Below, piece after piece: positions 33,273-40,967 of a DNA stretch of 64,000 nucleotides (position 1 is its first letter; every line of letters begins with the position of its first letter). The notes below the pieces were generated by a model. The model was given only the letters and a program-made list of their open reading frames with translations, made no database searches and was not told where the DNA came from. Both the position numbers and the translations under genes were made by a program. This stretch comes from Alkaliphilus serpentinus (lineage in GTDB: Bacteria > Bacillota > Clostridia > Peptostreptococcales > Natronincolaceae), in NCBI RefSeq assembly GCF_009017255.1, contig NZ_WBZB01000013.1:204404-268403 (forward strand), written 5' to 3'.

Positions 33273-33818
33273 TTATCTTAACGAATATTCCAATTGAATA
33301 TCCCTAGGGTCACTTTCATACAATTCTTGGTTAATCTCTTCAGCTTCTACACAGCCAATAGACTTATAAAAGGCAATGGTAGCTTCTGAAGAAGCTGCAC
33401 ATAGATAAAGCTTATCCGCCCCCCAGTCTAAGGCTTGATTTCTACAAAGTTGCACAAGCTTTTTTCCTATTCCCCTACCCCTATAATCTTTTGATACGAA
33501 CATGGAATCTAGTAAAAGATATTTAGCGGTGCACCCAAAGAAATCATGATTTAGGGAAGCAAAGGCCACCAAAGTATCATTATGAAAAGCACCAAAGGCA
33601 GCTCCCCCATCTTCTATAGTCTTAATCAGCTCATCTCTATAGCCTTCATAGCCATCCGGCCATCCCTCTTCCTTATAATTTATGGTAATTAATTTGTATT
33701 GGCCTTCTTTTTTACGCCATACCCTTTCAATAAACTGACTAGGGTCAATCTCTGCAATTCTATCACATTCTTCTATTGTTATTTCTCTGTACTCAATACC
33801 TTTTTCTACTGTTTTCAT
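33273..33818 (-). CDS. GNAT-family N-acetyltransferase (second gene of the S4 operon)
   Basis: 181 residues with the GNAT core in the C-terminal half: LLLDSMFVSKDYRGRGIGKKLVQLC near 103-127 (R-G-x-G-x-G/A loop) and KLYLCAASSEATIAFYKSIGC. Its ATG follows the S4-protein stop with no gap, and its binding site AGGAGA lies inside the upstream gene, so translation is coupled. Being in an operon with an apparent antibiotic-type leader, a resistance role is conceivable but unproven. Confidence 0.85.
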   Translation of the reverse strand: MKTVEKGIEYREITIEECDRIAEIDPSQFIERVWRKKEGQYKLITINYKEEGWPDGYEGYRDELIKTIEDGGAAFGAFHNDTLVAFASLNHDFFGCTAKYLLLDSMFVSKDYRGRGIGKKLVQLCRNQALDWGADKLYLCAASSEATIAFYKSIGCVEAEEINQELYESDPRDIQLEYSLR

Positions 33819-34325
33819 TTATATTTCTCCTATCTTAATTAGAATAAGATCTTTTTCATTGATACTCTGCTTTCTTTTTACAGCCTCACCATTTACTCTA
33901 ATTGAACCATTCTCCAGAAGCTTTGATATTTCATTTCTACTGACATCCTCTATCTTTTCTGCTAGAAACTTATCTATTCTAACCTTTTCCTGGAGGACCT
34001 CTAGAAAAATTTCAACCTCCTGAAGATTCTTTTCTTTTAGCTTATGGATTCTTAAGTCACTATACCTGCTGGCTTTTTCTAGAAACTCACCATCTAGGTT
34101 TTCTAGACCCGATACTGCTTTAAAGGAGTCAATTTCTTTATTCCAGGTGTGGCCCTTAGGACACTTATATATTGCGAAATGGAATATAATCTTCCCATTG
34201 GCATTTTGTCTTCTTTTTAAGGAATCTTCAAATATCACCTTCTTACCACAGTTATGGCAATATCGTTCTACTCTATCTATGGTTCCATTGTATATTTTCC
34301 ACTTTAATTTTAAGCTTTTCTCCAT
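33819..34325 (-). CDS. Zinc-ribbon plus S4-domain RNA-binding protein
   Basis: 168 residues. N-terminal part has C23-x-x-C26 and C55-P-K-G-H59, a probable zinc ribbon. Residues ~116-160 are an S4 domain (VRIDKFLAEKIEDVSRNEI, then GSIRVNGE), the fold that Hsp15 and RqcP use to bind stalled 50S subunits. I do not recognise the full-length family by name. It follows a ~560-nt leader with two small uORFs and its own binding site AGGAGG is in a hairpin (34327-34364), so expression is likely conditional on ribosome function. Inference: a ribosome-associated stress or resistance factor. Confidence 0.75.
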   Translation of the reverse strand: MEKSLKLKWKIYNGTIDRVERYCHNCGKKVIFEDSLKRRQNANGKIIFHFAIYKCPKGHTWNKEIDSFKAVSGLENLDGEFLEKASRYSDLRIHKLKEKNLQEVEIFLEVLQEKVRIDKFLAEKIEDVSRNEISKLLENGSIRVNGEAVKRKQSINEKDLILIKIGEI

Positions 34326-34326
34326 T

Positions 34327-34364
34327 TTCCTTACCTCCTGAATTTGAGTTTGTACGGTAAGGAA
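34327..34364 (-). promoter_or_regulatory. Hairpin sequestering the S4-gene ribosome binding site
   Basis: On the minus strand TTCCTTACC (34364-34356) pairs with GGTAAGGAA (34335-34327); the AGGAGG of the S4 gene forms part of this stem and the ATG follows immediately. A 45-codon frame starting at 34410 reads through the hairpin and could open it. Confidence 0.6.
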
Positions 34365-34431
34365 TATGGTGTTTTTTCATTCTATTCATTTTGGGTAATG
34401 TAGTAATCATAAACTTTTATACTCCTTCCGT

Positions 34432-34470
34432 TTATTGATTTAAAAACATTACCTTAATGGCAGGCGTCAT
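34432..34470 (-). CDS. uORF2, putative leader peptide MTPAIKVMFLNQ
   Basis: A 12-codon frame with a very strong site (AAAGGAGG, seven bases spacing). It shares the MTPA core with uORF1 400 nt upstream. Part of its coding sequence pairs with the RNA just downstream, so a stalled ribosome would change folding near the S4 gene start. Confidence 0.6.
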   Translation of the reverse strand: MTPAIKVMFLNQ

Positions 34471-34590
34471 ATAATAACCTCCTTTCCTATGGATGCTGTA
34501 CCCTTCTAAATTAGCACTATAGTTACCTTAAAAGCACGTATTTTAAGAACCTAAAAATTCATTAGGGCTTAGTTTTAAAGAAATATAAAA

Positions 34591-34619
34591 GACTATAGAA
34601 GTCGTTACCTCTATAGTCT
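34591..34619 (-). terminator. Leader terminator between uORF1 and uORF2
   Basis: GACTATAGA and TCTATAGTC form a 9-bp stem; on the minus strand it is followed by TTTTATATTTCTTT. Inside the leader of the S4 operon, about 270 nt after the predicted start. Confidence 0.72.
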
Positions 34620-34832
34620 ATAAAAAACGTCTATACTTAAATGAAAATATTCATTAACCCCCTTCTACTGTAAAGGAGGATATGTAAATATCTAAATAAG
34701 CATTTATAATTTTAGCTATGTAAGTTCACTTCTAATTGCTAATTATTGAAGGGTACACAAACAAGCCTAATAAAACTAGGCTAAAATAACTCCCTAAAAT
34801 AAATCATTAATTTAATTTTGATTAAATTAATA

Positions 34833-34859
34833 TTAGCAATTAGCTGGCGTCATAAGCAT
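34833..34859 (-). CDS. uORF1, putative leader peptide MLMTPANC
   Basis: An 8-codon frame preceded by AAGGAGG with six bases spacing, about 30 nt after the predicted transcript start. Its codons GCT-AAT-TGC-TAA lie in the 5' arm of a 12-bp inverted repeat. The second in-frame ATG gives MTPANC, matching the start of uORF2. Confidence 0.6.
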   Translation of the reverse strand: MLMTPANC

Positions 34860-34895
34860 ACAAGCCTCCTTCTCCTATAAATTTAGACCATATTT

Positions 34896-34924
34896 ATTAT
34901 ACTAATAAACCATCAAGGTGTAAA
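34896..34924 (-). promoter_or_regulatory. Promoter of the S4/GNAT operon leader
   Basis: On the minus strand TTTACA (34924-34919), 17-bp spacer, TATAAT (34901-34896). Confidence 0.82.
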
Positions 34925-34955
34925 TAGGTTTTTCAAAGGATTCTTTCTTTTCTAC

Positions 34956-35168
34956 TTATTTATTAAAATGATTCTTGATAAAATCTATGGATTGAAGGAT
35001 AATCGCTCTAGAAGTATCATCATTGTTTTTTATATCAAAACCATGGTGTCCAGTAGGGTGCTCTACTTCAATACCCAATCCCTTGCCCTTTAGCACAAAA
35101 TCGTCGTTGGCCCCCTTTAAAGTATCGCCCTCATAGAAAGCCATAAAGCTATTAAGTTTTCCAAACAT
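34956..35168 (-). pseudogene. C-terminal fragment of an alpha/beta hydrolase (dienelactone hydrolase-like)
   Basis: A 70-codon frame ending GHHGFD...SRAIILQSIDFIKNHF, which resembles the last quarter of an alpha/beta hydrolase including the catalytic His region. No nucleophile motif or N-terminal part exists upstream and there is no binding site, so this is a remnant. Confidence 0.6.
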
Positions 35169-35319
35169 TTAGCTTGTTAGAATCTACTAGTTTTATATCT
35201 CAGTCTGAAGACGGAGATAAAAACCGACCAGAGCAGGTTTTATTTCTATAATTTTTCTTATATTCTTTTATTATGAAAGTATTGAATTATCGTTTATAAT
35301 TATCATCAGGGGGTGTTGT

Positions 35320-36966
35320 ATGAGGGAATTATTATTAAAAAGAAAAAGCAGATTTATATTATATGTTTTTGCATGTTTATTTCCAGTAATAGACCAAGTA
35401 TTGAAGAACTACTCCTTTGCCCTTTTAATCGGAAGCATTGAAGTGGCCACCATTGATTACTTTATTAAGGTTCTTATGATTAACATTGCAATAACATTGT
35501 TGGGAATTTTACTATTTATGGCTTCAAGATTTATGCGTATTAGCTATATGAGGGATACCATTTTAGATGTTCGGCTAAATGCCTTCGATAAGATTTTAAA
35601 AAAATCCTACGAGGGCTTCAGTAAGAAATCAAAGGATGTTTATATTTCCAATCTTGTAAATGATGTTAATATTTTTGAGCGGGAATTTTTCTTTAAGCTG
35701 ATAAACGTCATATTTAGGGGTGGGGCCTATATCGCCTCCATAGGCCTATTGATGTTTATGGACTTTAGGTTTGCAATGGTTATGTTGATTATTTCCTTAT
35801 CTGTATTCTTCTTAAGTAAAAGGTTTGAAAAAAGAACCGTTAAGCTTCAGGAGGAGGTTTCAGATAATAATGAAAGCTTTACAGTAGGTATTTCTAACAC
35901 CTTGAACGGTTTAGAAATACTAAAGCTTAATAGACTGGAGGATGAATTTCTATATAAGTCCCTTAAGAAGGTAGATGATGTAGAAAGGAAGAAATTCCAC
36001 TTTACTGTGTTCACTGAGGGCCAAAGAAGCCTAACAAGATTTTTAGGCTACGTTATTTTTGTGGGTATTCTTATGTATCTATTAAACTTGGCTTTTGCTG
36101 GTGAATCCATCACCAGAATAACCTTTATGCTTCAGCTGGCCAATAGCTGTGTATGGACGATTGGTATGGTCCTTCCTCTATTTAATGACTTAAAGGCTGC
36201 AGCCAAAATTTATAATAAAATAACCAAAAGTGATGGTGAAGCCACAACCAGTATCAATAAAAAGCAAAGCTTTAGCTTTAATAAATTCATTGAAGTAAAG
36301 GATTTAAGATTCTCCTATGAAGGTAAGGAAATTCTTAAGGGGGCCTCCTTCACCATTGAAAAGGGGAAAAAATACTTATTAAAGGGACCCAGTGGGGCAG
36401 GAAAATCTACTTTGATAAAGCTTTTATCAATGATTTATGACAATTATGAGGGTTCAATAAAGGTGGATGGAGTAGATTTTCGGGAAATAAAAGAAGATAC
36501 CATTAATGATCACGTTTCTTATATTTATCAGGATGTATTTTTATTTGAGGATACCGTAAAAAATAACATAACCCTCTTTAAGGATATGCCTGAGAAGCGG
36601 ATTTTAAAGGCTACAAAACATGCTGGTCTGGATGAGTTTTTGGCAACGAAGGAATTGGGCCTCAATGAACCATTAATGGAAAATGGTAAAAATCTTTCGG
36701 GAGGTCAAAGACAGAGGATCTCCATTGCTAGGGCTATAATTAAAGATGCCAGTTTACTTTTTGTTGACGAAGGTACCTCAAGCCTTAACCAAGAATTAGG
36801 AAGTGCAATTGAAGATACAATTCTATCCTTAGATAGTACTGTTATTGCTATTTCCCATAGGTATTATGAAGGCATCACCGAAAAGTATGATTATGTGTTA
36901 GAGTTGAATAACGGTCAAATCCTTCAGCATCAAAGTCAAGATTATCTTAGGGAGGTGGCAGTATGA
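35320..36966 (+). CDS. ABC exporter half-transporter, subunit 1
   Basis: 548 residues: six membrane helices (~10-290) then an ATPase domain. Walker A KGPSGAGKST near 359, Q-loop YIYQDVFLFED, signature LSGGQRQR near 460, Walker B LLFVDEGTS. The site before ATG is GGGGG. It overlaps the next half-transporter gene by four bases, so the two are expected to form a heterodimer. Substrate unknown: lipid, peptide or drug. Confidence 0.88.
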   Translation: MRELLLKRKSRFILYVFACLFPVIDQVLKNYSFALLIGSIEVATIDYFIKVLMINIAITLLGILLFMASRFMRISYMRDTILDVRLNAFDKILKKSYEGFSKKSKDVYISNLVNDVNIFEREFFFKLINVIFRGGAYIASIGLLMFMDFRFAMVMLIISLSVFFLSKRFEKRTVKLQEEVSDNNESFTVGISNTLNGLEILKLNRLEDEFLYKSLKKVDDVERKKFHFTVFTEGQRSLTRFLGYVIFVGILMYLLNLAFAGESITRITFMLQLANSCVWTIGMVLPLFNDLKAAAKIYNKITKSDGEATTSINKKQSFSFNKFIEVKDLRFSYEGKEILKGASFTIEKGKKYLLKGPSGAGKSTLIKLLSMIYDNYEGSIKVDGVDFREIKEDTINDHVSYIYQDVFLFEDTVKNNITLFKDMPEKRILKATKHAGLDEFLATKELGLNEPLMENGKNLSGGQRQRISIARAIIKDASLLFVDEGTSSLNQELGSAIEDTILSLDSTVIAISHRYYEGITEKYDYVLELNNGQILQHQSQDYLREVAV

Positions 36967-38582
36967 AGAAGCTATTAAGAAAGGTTCTACCCCATATGCT
37001 TTTAATTTTGGTGGTTGCCACCCTTGCATCTGTATTGGATGGATTAATATCAATCTTTATGATGAATTCTATAGATGCTGTAATGGAGGGAAATAGAGTT
37101 GCCTTTAAAGAAGATGTGGTAAAGCTCATCATAATAGCCCTTACCCTCCTGCCCTTCAGCTTGTTTCTTTCCTACAGCAAGGGAATTTTTAAAAGAAGGG
37201 CCGTCACCAATACCAAGGTTGATTACATCAGCAGAGTCTTTAAAAAGAATATCAATGAATTTCAAAGGGACAATAATTCAAAATATGTTTCTGCCCTAAC
37301 CAATGATATTATTACTATAGAAGCAAATTTTATCGAAGGGGTTTATGAGGTAATCGTAAGTATTGTAAATTTTATTGTTGCCTTCTTAGTAATTGGTTAC
37401 ATTAGTCCCGTTGCATTGGGGGCTGGTATTGGAATTGGTATTCTCAGCACCATTATTTCCACCTTGCTTAGTAAACCTTTGCAAAAGCATCATAGTAAGA
37501 GAAGTGAACTATATGAAAGCTATACATCCTATATTAAAGAGGTTCTAAGTGCCTTCCATATTATTAAATCCAATAACCTAACGGAAAAGGTACAGGATGA
37601 TTTTTATAAAAAAAGCCACGCTATTCAAGAAAAGGGTTATGTTATTGATAAGATTTCAACCTATATTACTTCCCTTCAAAATCTTAACATGTCCCTTACC
37701 TTTATGGGGATCGTGGGAATATCCACCTATATGGCCATAACAGGAAGTCTTACCTTAGGTGGAGTTATTCTGATAGTCAATAACGTAGAAAAGCTGATGA
37801 TGCCACTAATTCAGTTGGGTGAATGGATGCCAAAGATCTTTTCTACAAAATCCTTGTTCATTAAGATTGATGAAAGCTTAAAAAATCAGGATAATTATGA
37901 AGAAACCCTAGAGATTGATGGATTTAAAGATGCTATAGAGTTCAATAATGTATCCTTTAGCTATGAAGACACAGAGGTTTTAAAGGAGATCAGTCTGACC
38001 CTAAAAAAGGGAGAAAAGTATCTGATTGTTGGCCCAAGTGGGGGAGGTAAATCAACCTTATTAAAGCTCCTAAGAAAATATTTTGCTCCTCAGGGTGGAA
38101 CCATTCAGTTGGATGGTATAAATCTTAAGGATGTAAAGAAGGAAAGCTATTTTACCTTTATTGCCAATGTAGAGCAGCAGGTATTCCTATTTGAGGATAC
38201 AGTTAGGAATAATATAACTCTGTATAAGGATTATACGGAAACTGAAATCAACCTAGCCATCGACAGAGCAGGTCTTAGGGATTACGTTGATGGTCTAGCC
38301 AATGGCTTGGATAGTATCATTTATGATAATGGAAAAAATGTTTCTGGTGGTGAAAAGAGTAGAATAGCCATTGCAAGGGGACTCTTAGCAAAATCCGATA
38401 TTATTTTCTTGGACGAAGCCTTTGCAAGCTTAGATTCAGCCATTGCTAAGGAAATTGAAAAAACCATCTTAAACTTTGAAGGTGTAATGGTGGTAAATGT
38501 AAGTCATGTTGTATTTGAGGAAACAAAAAAACACTACCATGATGTGATGGTGGTAAAGAATAAAGGGGTTTATTCATTATAA
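36963..38582 (+). CDS. ABC exporter half-transporter, subunit 2
   Basis: 539 residues, same architecture as the upstream protein: six helices then ATPase. Walker A VGPSGGGKST, signature VSGGEKSR, Walker B IIFLDEAFASLD. The signature has EKSR in place of the more usual QRQR. Coupled to subunit 1 by ATGA. A terminator follows. Confidence 0.88.
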   Translation: MKKLLRKVLPHMLLILVVATLASVLDGLISIFMMNSIDAVMEGNRVAFKEDVVKLIIIALTLLPFSLFLSYSKGIFKRRAVTNTKVDYISRVFKKNINEFQRDNNSKYVSALTNDIITIEANFIEGVYEVIVSIVNFIVAFLVIGYISPVALGAGIGIGILSTIISTLLSKPLQKHHSKRSELYESYTSYIKEVLSAFHIIKSNNLTEKVQDDFYKKSHAIQEKGYVIDKISTYITSLQNLNMSLTFMGIVGISTYMAITGSLTLGGVILIVNNVEKLMMPLIQLGEWMPKIFSTKSLFIKIDESLKNQDNYEETLEIDGFKDAIEFNNVSFSYEDTEVLKEISLTLKKGEKYLIVGPSGGGKSTLLKLLRKYFAPQGGTIQLDGINLKDVKKESYFTFIANVEQQVFLFEDTVRNNITLYKDYTETEINLAIDRAGLRDYVDGLANGLDSIIYDNGKNVSGGEKSRIAIARGLLAKSDIIFLDEAFASLDSAIAKEIEKTILNFEGVMVVNVSHVVFEETKKHYHDVMVVKNKGVYSL

Positions 38583-38589
38583 ATGCTAA

Positions 38590-38618
38590 AGGACTACTGA
38601 TACCAGTAGTCCTCATTA
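38590..38618 (+). terminator. Terminator of the ABC exporter operon
   Basis: AGGACTACTG/CAGTAGTCCT 10-bp stem, then CATTATTTATT. Confidence 0.78.
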
Positions 38619-38622
38619 TTTA

Positions 38623-38742
38623 TTATTTGTTTACTACATTGATGGGTTTACCCATTAAGTAGGCCTTTAAATTATCTACCACTGCATCCATAAGCCTTAT
38701 TCGCGCTTCCTTGGTTGCCCAGGATATATGGGGAGTAATCAT
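38623..38742 (-). pseudogene. C-terminal remnant of a D-2-hydroxyacid dehydrogenase (glycerate dehydrogenase)
   Basis: A 39-codon frame reading MITPHISWATKEARIRLM and ending GKPINVVNK, the unmistakable C-terminal tail of hydroxypyruvate/glycerate dehydrogenases, including the catalytic His of the TPHISW motif. Everything before it is missing: 26 bp upstream is the stop codon of glycerate kinase. By chance or not, AGGAGG sits seven bases before its ATG. It marks a deletion within a former kinase-dehydrogenase pair. Confidence 0.8.
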
Positions 38743-38768
38743 TAAATTACCTCCTGTGATCTAGACCT

Positions 38769-39905
38769 TTATCCCTTCAGTTTTTTTACCAGTCTTGCAA
38801 TAGAATATGACCTCTCTACCAGCATCTTACCTGCATTATCCATTGCCTCCTTTAGGGTCATACAGTCACAGACATTGCTGAAGGTGGCATCAATTCCATG
38901 CTTATAAACCTCTTCATAGCCAGCAGCCAATCCACCAGATAAGCACACCACTGGAACATTGTGCTTCGAGGCTATAGTTGCTAATCCTACCGGGACCTTC
39001 CCATAGGCAGTTTGCTTATCGGTTTTTCCTTCCCCCGTAATCAGAAGGTCCGCATCGATGATCTCCTCTTCAAATCTACAAAACTTCGTTACAATATCAA
39101 TGCCGGGAGATAGGTTTGCATTGGTAAAGGCAATCAGTCCTCCTCCTAAGCCACCGGCAGCTCCACTACCTGGTATTTCAGCTATTTCAACCTTTAATAG
39201 TTCCTTTATTTTATCCGCATAAGTTCTAAGTCCCTTATCCAAAGCCTCTACCATATGAGGGGTTGCACCTTTTTGAGGGCCATAAATATGGGCAGCCCCC
39301 TCTGGTCCATATAGAGGATTATTGACATCACAAGCAACAATTATTTCAACTTCCTTTAACCTTTCATCAAGCTTTGAGACATTAATTGTATGTATTTTAG
39401 AAAGCTGCTTTCCACCATATTTCAATAGGCTACCACTATCGTCATAGAATTCAGCCCCTAAGGCTTGAGCCATTCCCATACCTCCGTCATTGGTGGAACT
39501 ACCGCCTATTCCAATGATCATTCTTTTACAGCCCCAGTCTAGAGCTGCCCTTATCAATTCTCCTACCCCATAGGTGGTGGTCTCCATAGGGTTTCTCAAA
39601 TTTTCCTTTACGAGGCTCAGTCCAGCTGCTGCTGCCATTTCAATTACAGCTGTCTTATCATCTCCAAGAATACCAAAATACGAGTCAATCTCCTCCATCA
39701 AAGGTCCCGAAACCTTATTAGAAATCATTCTTCCCTCCGTTGCGATTACCAATGCCTCTACTGTACCCTCCCCACCATCTGCAACGGGGATTTTTTTAAC
39801 CAATATATCATTTCCTGCCCTTTTGATTCCTTCCTCTATTCTTGCGGCCACCTCTACGGCTGACAAACTACCTTTAAAGGAGTCAGGAGCTACAACTATT
39901 TTCAT
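38769..39905 (-). CDS. Glycerate kinase (GlxK/GarK family)
   Basis: 378 residues from the ATG at 39905 (GGAGG with seven bases spacing). Begins MKIVVAPDSFKGSLSA, the family signature, with ADGGEGT near 46, IGIGGSSTNDGGMGMAQALG near 125-145 and GSGAAGGLGGG near 255, and GEGKTD near 298. Phosphorylates glycerate to 2- or 3-phosphoglycerate. Directly downstream is a remnant of glycerate dehydrogenase, its usual pathway partner. Confidence 0.93.
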   Translation of the reverse strand: MKIVVAPDSFKGSLSAVEVAARIEEGIKRAGNDILVKKIPVADGGEGTVEALVIATEGRMISNKVSGPLMEEIDSYFGILGDDKTAVIEMAAAAGLSLVKENLRNPMETTTYGVGELIRAALDWGCKRMIIGIGGSSTNDGGMGMAQALGAEFYDDSGSLLKYGGKQLSKIHTINVSKLDERLKEVEIIVACDVNNPLYGPEGAAHIYGPQKGATPHMVEALDKGLRTYADKIKELLKVEIAEIPGSGAAGGLGGGLIAFTNANLSPGIDIVTKFCRFEEEIIDADLLITGEGKTDKQTAYGKVPVGLATIASKHNVPVVCLSGGLAAGYEEVYKHGIDATFSNVCDCMTLKEAMDNAGKMLVERSYSIARLVKKLKG

Positions 39906-39927
39906 ACCAGCACCTCCATTCATTTAC

Positions 39928-40482
39928 TTACTCATGAATTCTACTATCCTTCGTTAGTATAGCAATCCTTTTAATATAAGATATAAAGGGAATTATACAG
40001 ATTATTGCCACAGTAAAGCTTATGGGTGATATATAGGCATTAAAGTAATAATTATATTGAGGTCCACTAATAAAAAAGCCGTAAAGAAAATTAAATAAGC
40101 CTACAACTAAATTTGCGAGGCCTGCTAAACCAACAAACCATGCCACCCTCTTATAATGCTTTATTTTAGATGAGTTATCTGAATAGATATCAAAGGGCCC
40201 ATCGGAGGATTTCTTTCTAAACCAGACCCATCTAAAATAGGTTGAAACCAACTCAGCTCCTGCTTCCTCCATAAATTTAATATAGGCCCTACTTTCAGGA
40301 TGATTGGGGCTATTATTTAATAGCTCCAGTCTATAGGTATATTCTCCAGGGTTGCCTTCTTCGAATAAGTAGCGACATGGCAAACTATAGTCTATAAAGT
40401 TCATTCCTTTATTAGCCATCTCATTTAACCATTTTTCTTCCTTTTCAAAGTCTACAATATATTTATATGCTTTATATTTCAT
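39928..40482 (-). CDS. DUF2812 membrane protein
   Basis: 184 residues from the ATG at 40482 (GGGGGG six bases upstream). N-terminal DUF2812 motif: MKYKAYKYIVDFEKEEKWLNEMANKGM, then two membrane helices (~118-140 and ~150-172). This family is nearly always encoded behind a PadR regulator; here it overlaps the PadR gene by 11 bp. Function unknown, probably an envelope-stress partner of PadR. Confidence 0.85.
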   Translation of the reverse strand: MKYKAYKYIVDFEKEEKWLNEMANKGMNFIDYSLPCRYLFEEGNPGEYTYRLELLNNSPNHPESRAYIKFMEEAGAELVSTYFRWVWFRKKSSDGPFDIYSDNSSKIKHYKRVAWFVGLAGLANLVVGLFNFLYGFFISGPQYNYYFNAYISPISFTVAIICIIPFISYIKRIAILTKDSRIHE

Positions 40483-40807
40483 TGCCATCCCCCCTAACAA
40501 TTGTCCTTCCCTGTTCAATCAATTCCTGTAGTCTTTCTATTTCATCTAAAACAACATTTTTCCCTAAAGGGGTAATCTCGTATTCCTTCTTCCTACTATC
40601 ATTATCGCTGGGTAGAGCCTTAATATATCCCTTTTCCAACAGAGTATTAATGGCTCCGTAAAGGGTTCCTGCCCCTAAATTTACCCGTTCCTGACTAAGT
40701 TCCTTAACAAATTGCATGATACCATAGCCGTGCATTGGTGTATGTAGTGCCAGTAATATGTAATATACCGCCTCAGTTAATGGACTTCGATCTTGAGACT
40801 CCGGCAT
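40472..40807 (-). CDS. PadR-family transcriptional regulator
   Basis: 111 residues with the winged helix PMHGYGIMQFVKEL, LGAGTLYGAINTLLEKGYI, RKKEYEITPLGK. The C-terminal helix is short (PadR subfamily 2-like). Its operator is evident as TATCG-N5-CGATA repeats over its promoter. Operon: PadR then DUF2812. Confidence 0.92.
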   Translation of the reverse strand: MPESQDRSPLTEAVYYILLALHTPMHGYGIMQFVKELSQERVNLGAGTLYGAINTLLEKGYIKALPSDNDSRKKEYEITPLGKNVVLDEIERLQELIEQGRTIVRGDGNEI

Positions 40808-40835
40808 TTTTTATCACTCCTTAAGTTGATTATCG

Positions 40836-40900
40836 TATCGCGATATATCGTCTGACGATACCTTTATAAAAAGTATATCGTTTGCCGATATAAATGTCAA
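40836..40900 (-). promoter_or_regulatory. PadR promoter with repeated operator
   Basis: On the minus strand TTGACA (40900-40895), 17-bp spacer, TATACT (40877-40872). TATCGTTTGCCGATA (40876-40890) fills the spacer, TATCGTCTGACGATA (40846-40860) lies downstream of the start, and TATCGCGATA (40836-40845) abuts it. The repeated TATCG/CGATA half-sites make a clear autoregulatory operator. Confidence 0.88.
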
Positions 40901-40930
40901 TAAGGAAAAATGTTACTATAAATTAAAGAA

Positions 40931-40955
40931 CCTCCTAAATAGGAGGCTGTTTAAT
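40931..40955 (-). terminator. Terminator of the Nat-type ABC operon
   Basis: CCTCCTA/TAGGAGG stem, 22 bp after the permease stop; on the minus strand followed by TTCTTTAATTT. Confidence 0.65.
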
Positions 40956-40967
40956 TTACATATAGAA

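Larger units (their letters stand above)
34327..34889 (-). ncRNA. Long regulatory leader of the S4/GNAT operon
   Basis: From the promoter at 34896-34924 to the S4 gene. Order on the minus strand: uORF1 MLMTPANC, whose last codons lie in an inverted repeat (34832-34843 with 34732-34743); a terminator (34591-34619); uORF2 MTPAIKVMFLNQ, whose codons AAG-GTA-ATG pair with ACATTACC downstream (34446-34453 with 34394-34401); then the hairpin over the S4 binding site. The layout resembles leader-peptide attenuators of ribosome-drug resistance genes. Confidence 0.7.

Noticed and set aside
34671..34686. AAAGGAGGATATGTAA, a strong binding site with ATG directly followed by TAA on the plus strand
   Set aside because: A start-stop pair without gene behind; it lies opposite the S4 leader and probably has no coding meaning.
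35195..35212. CAGTCTGAAG, identical to the 3' end plus flank of MITE copy B
   Set aside because: Only about ten bases match and no further similarity, inverted arm or duplicated hairpin follows. Chance or a very short relic.
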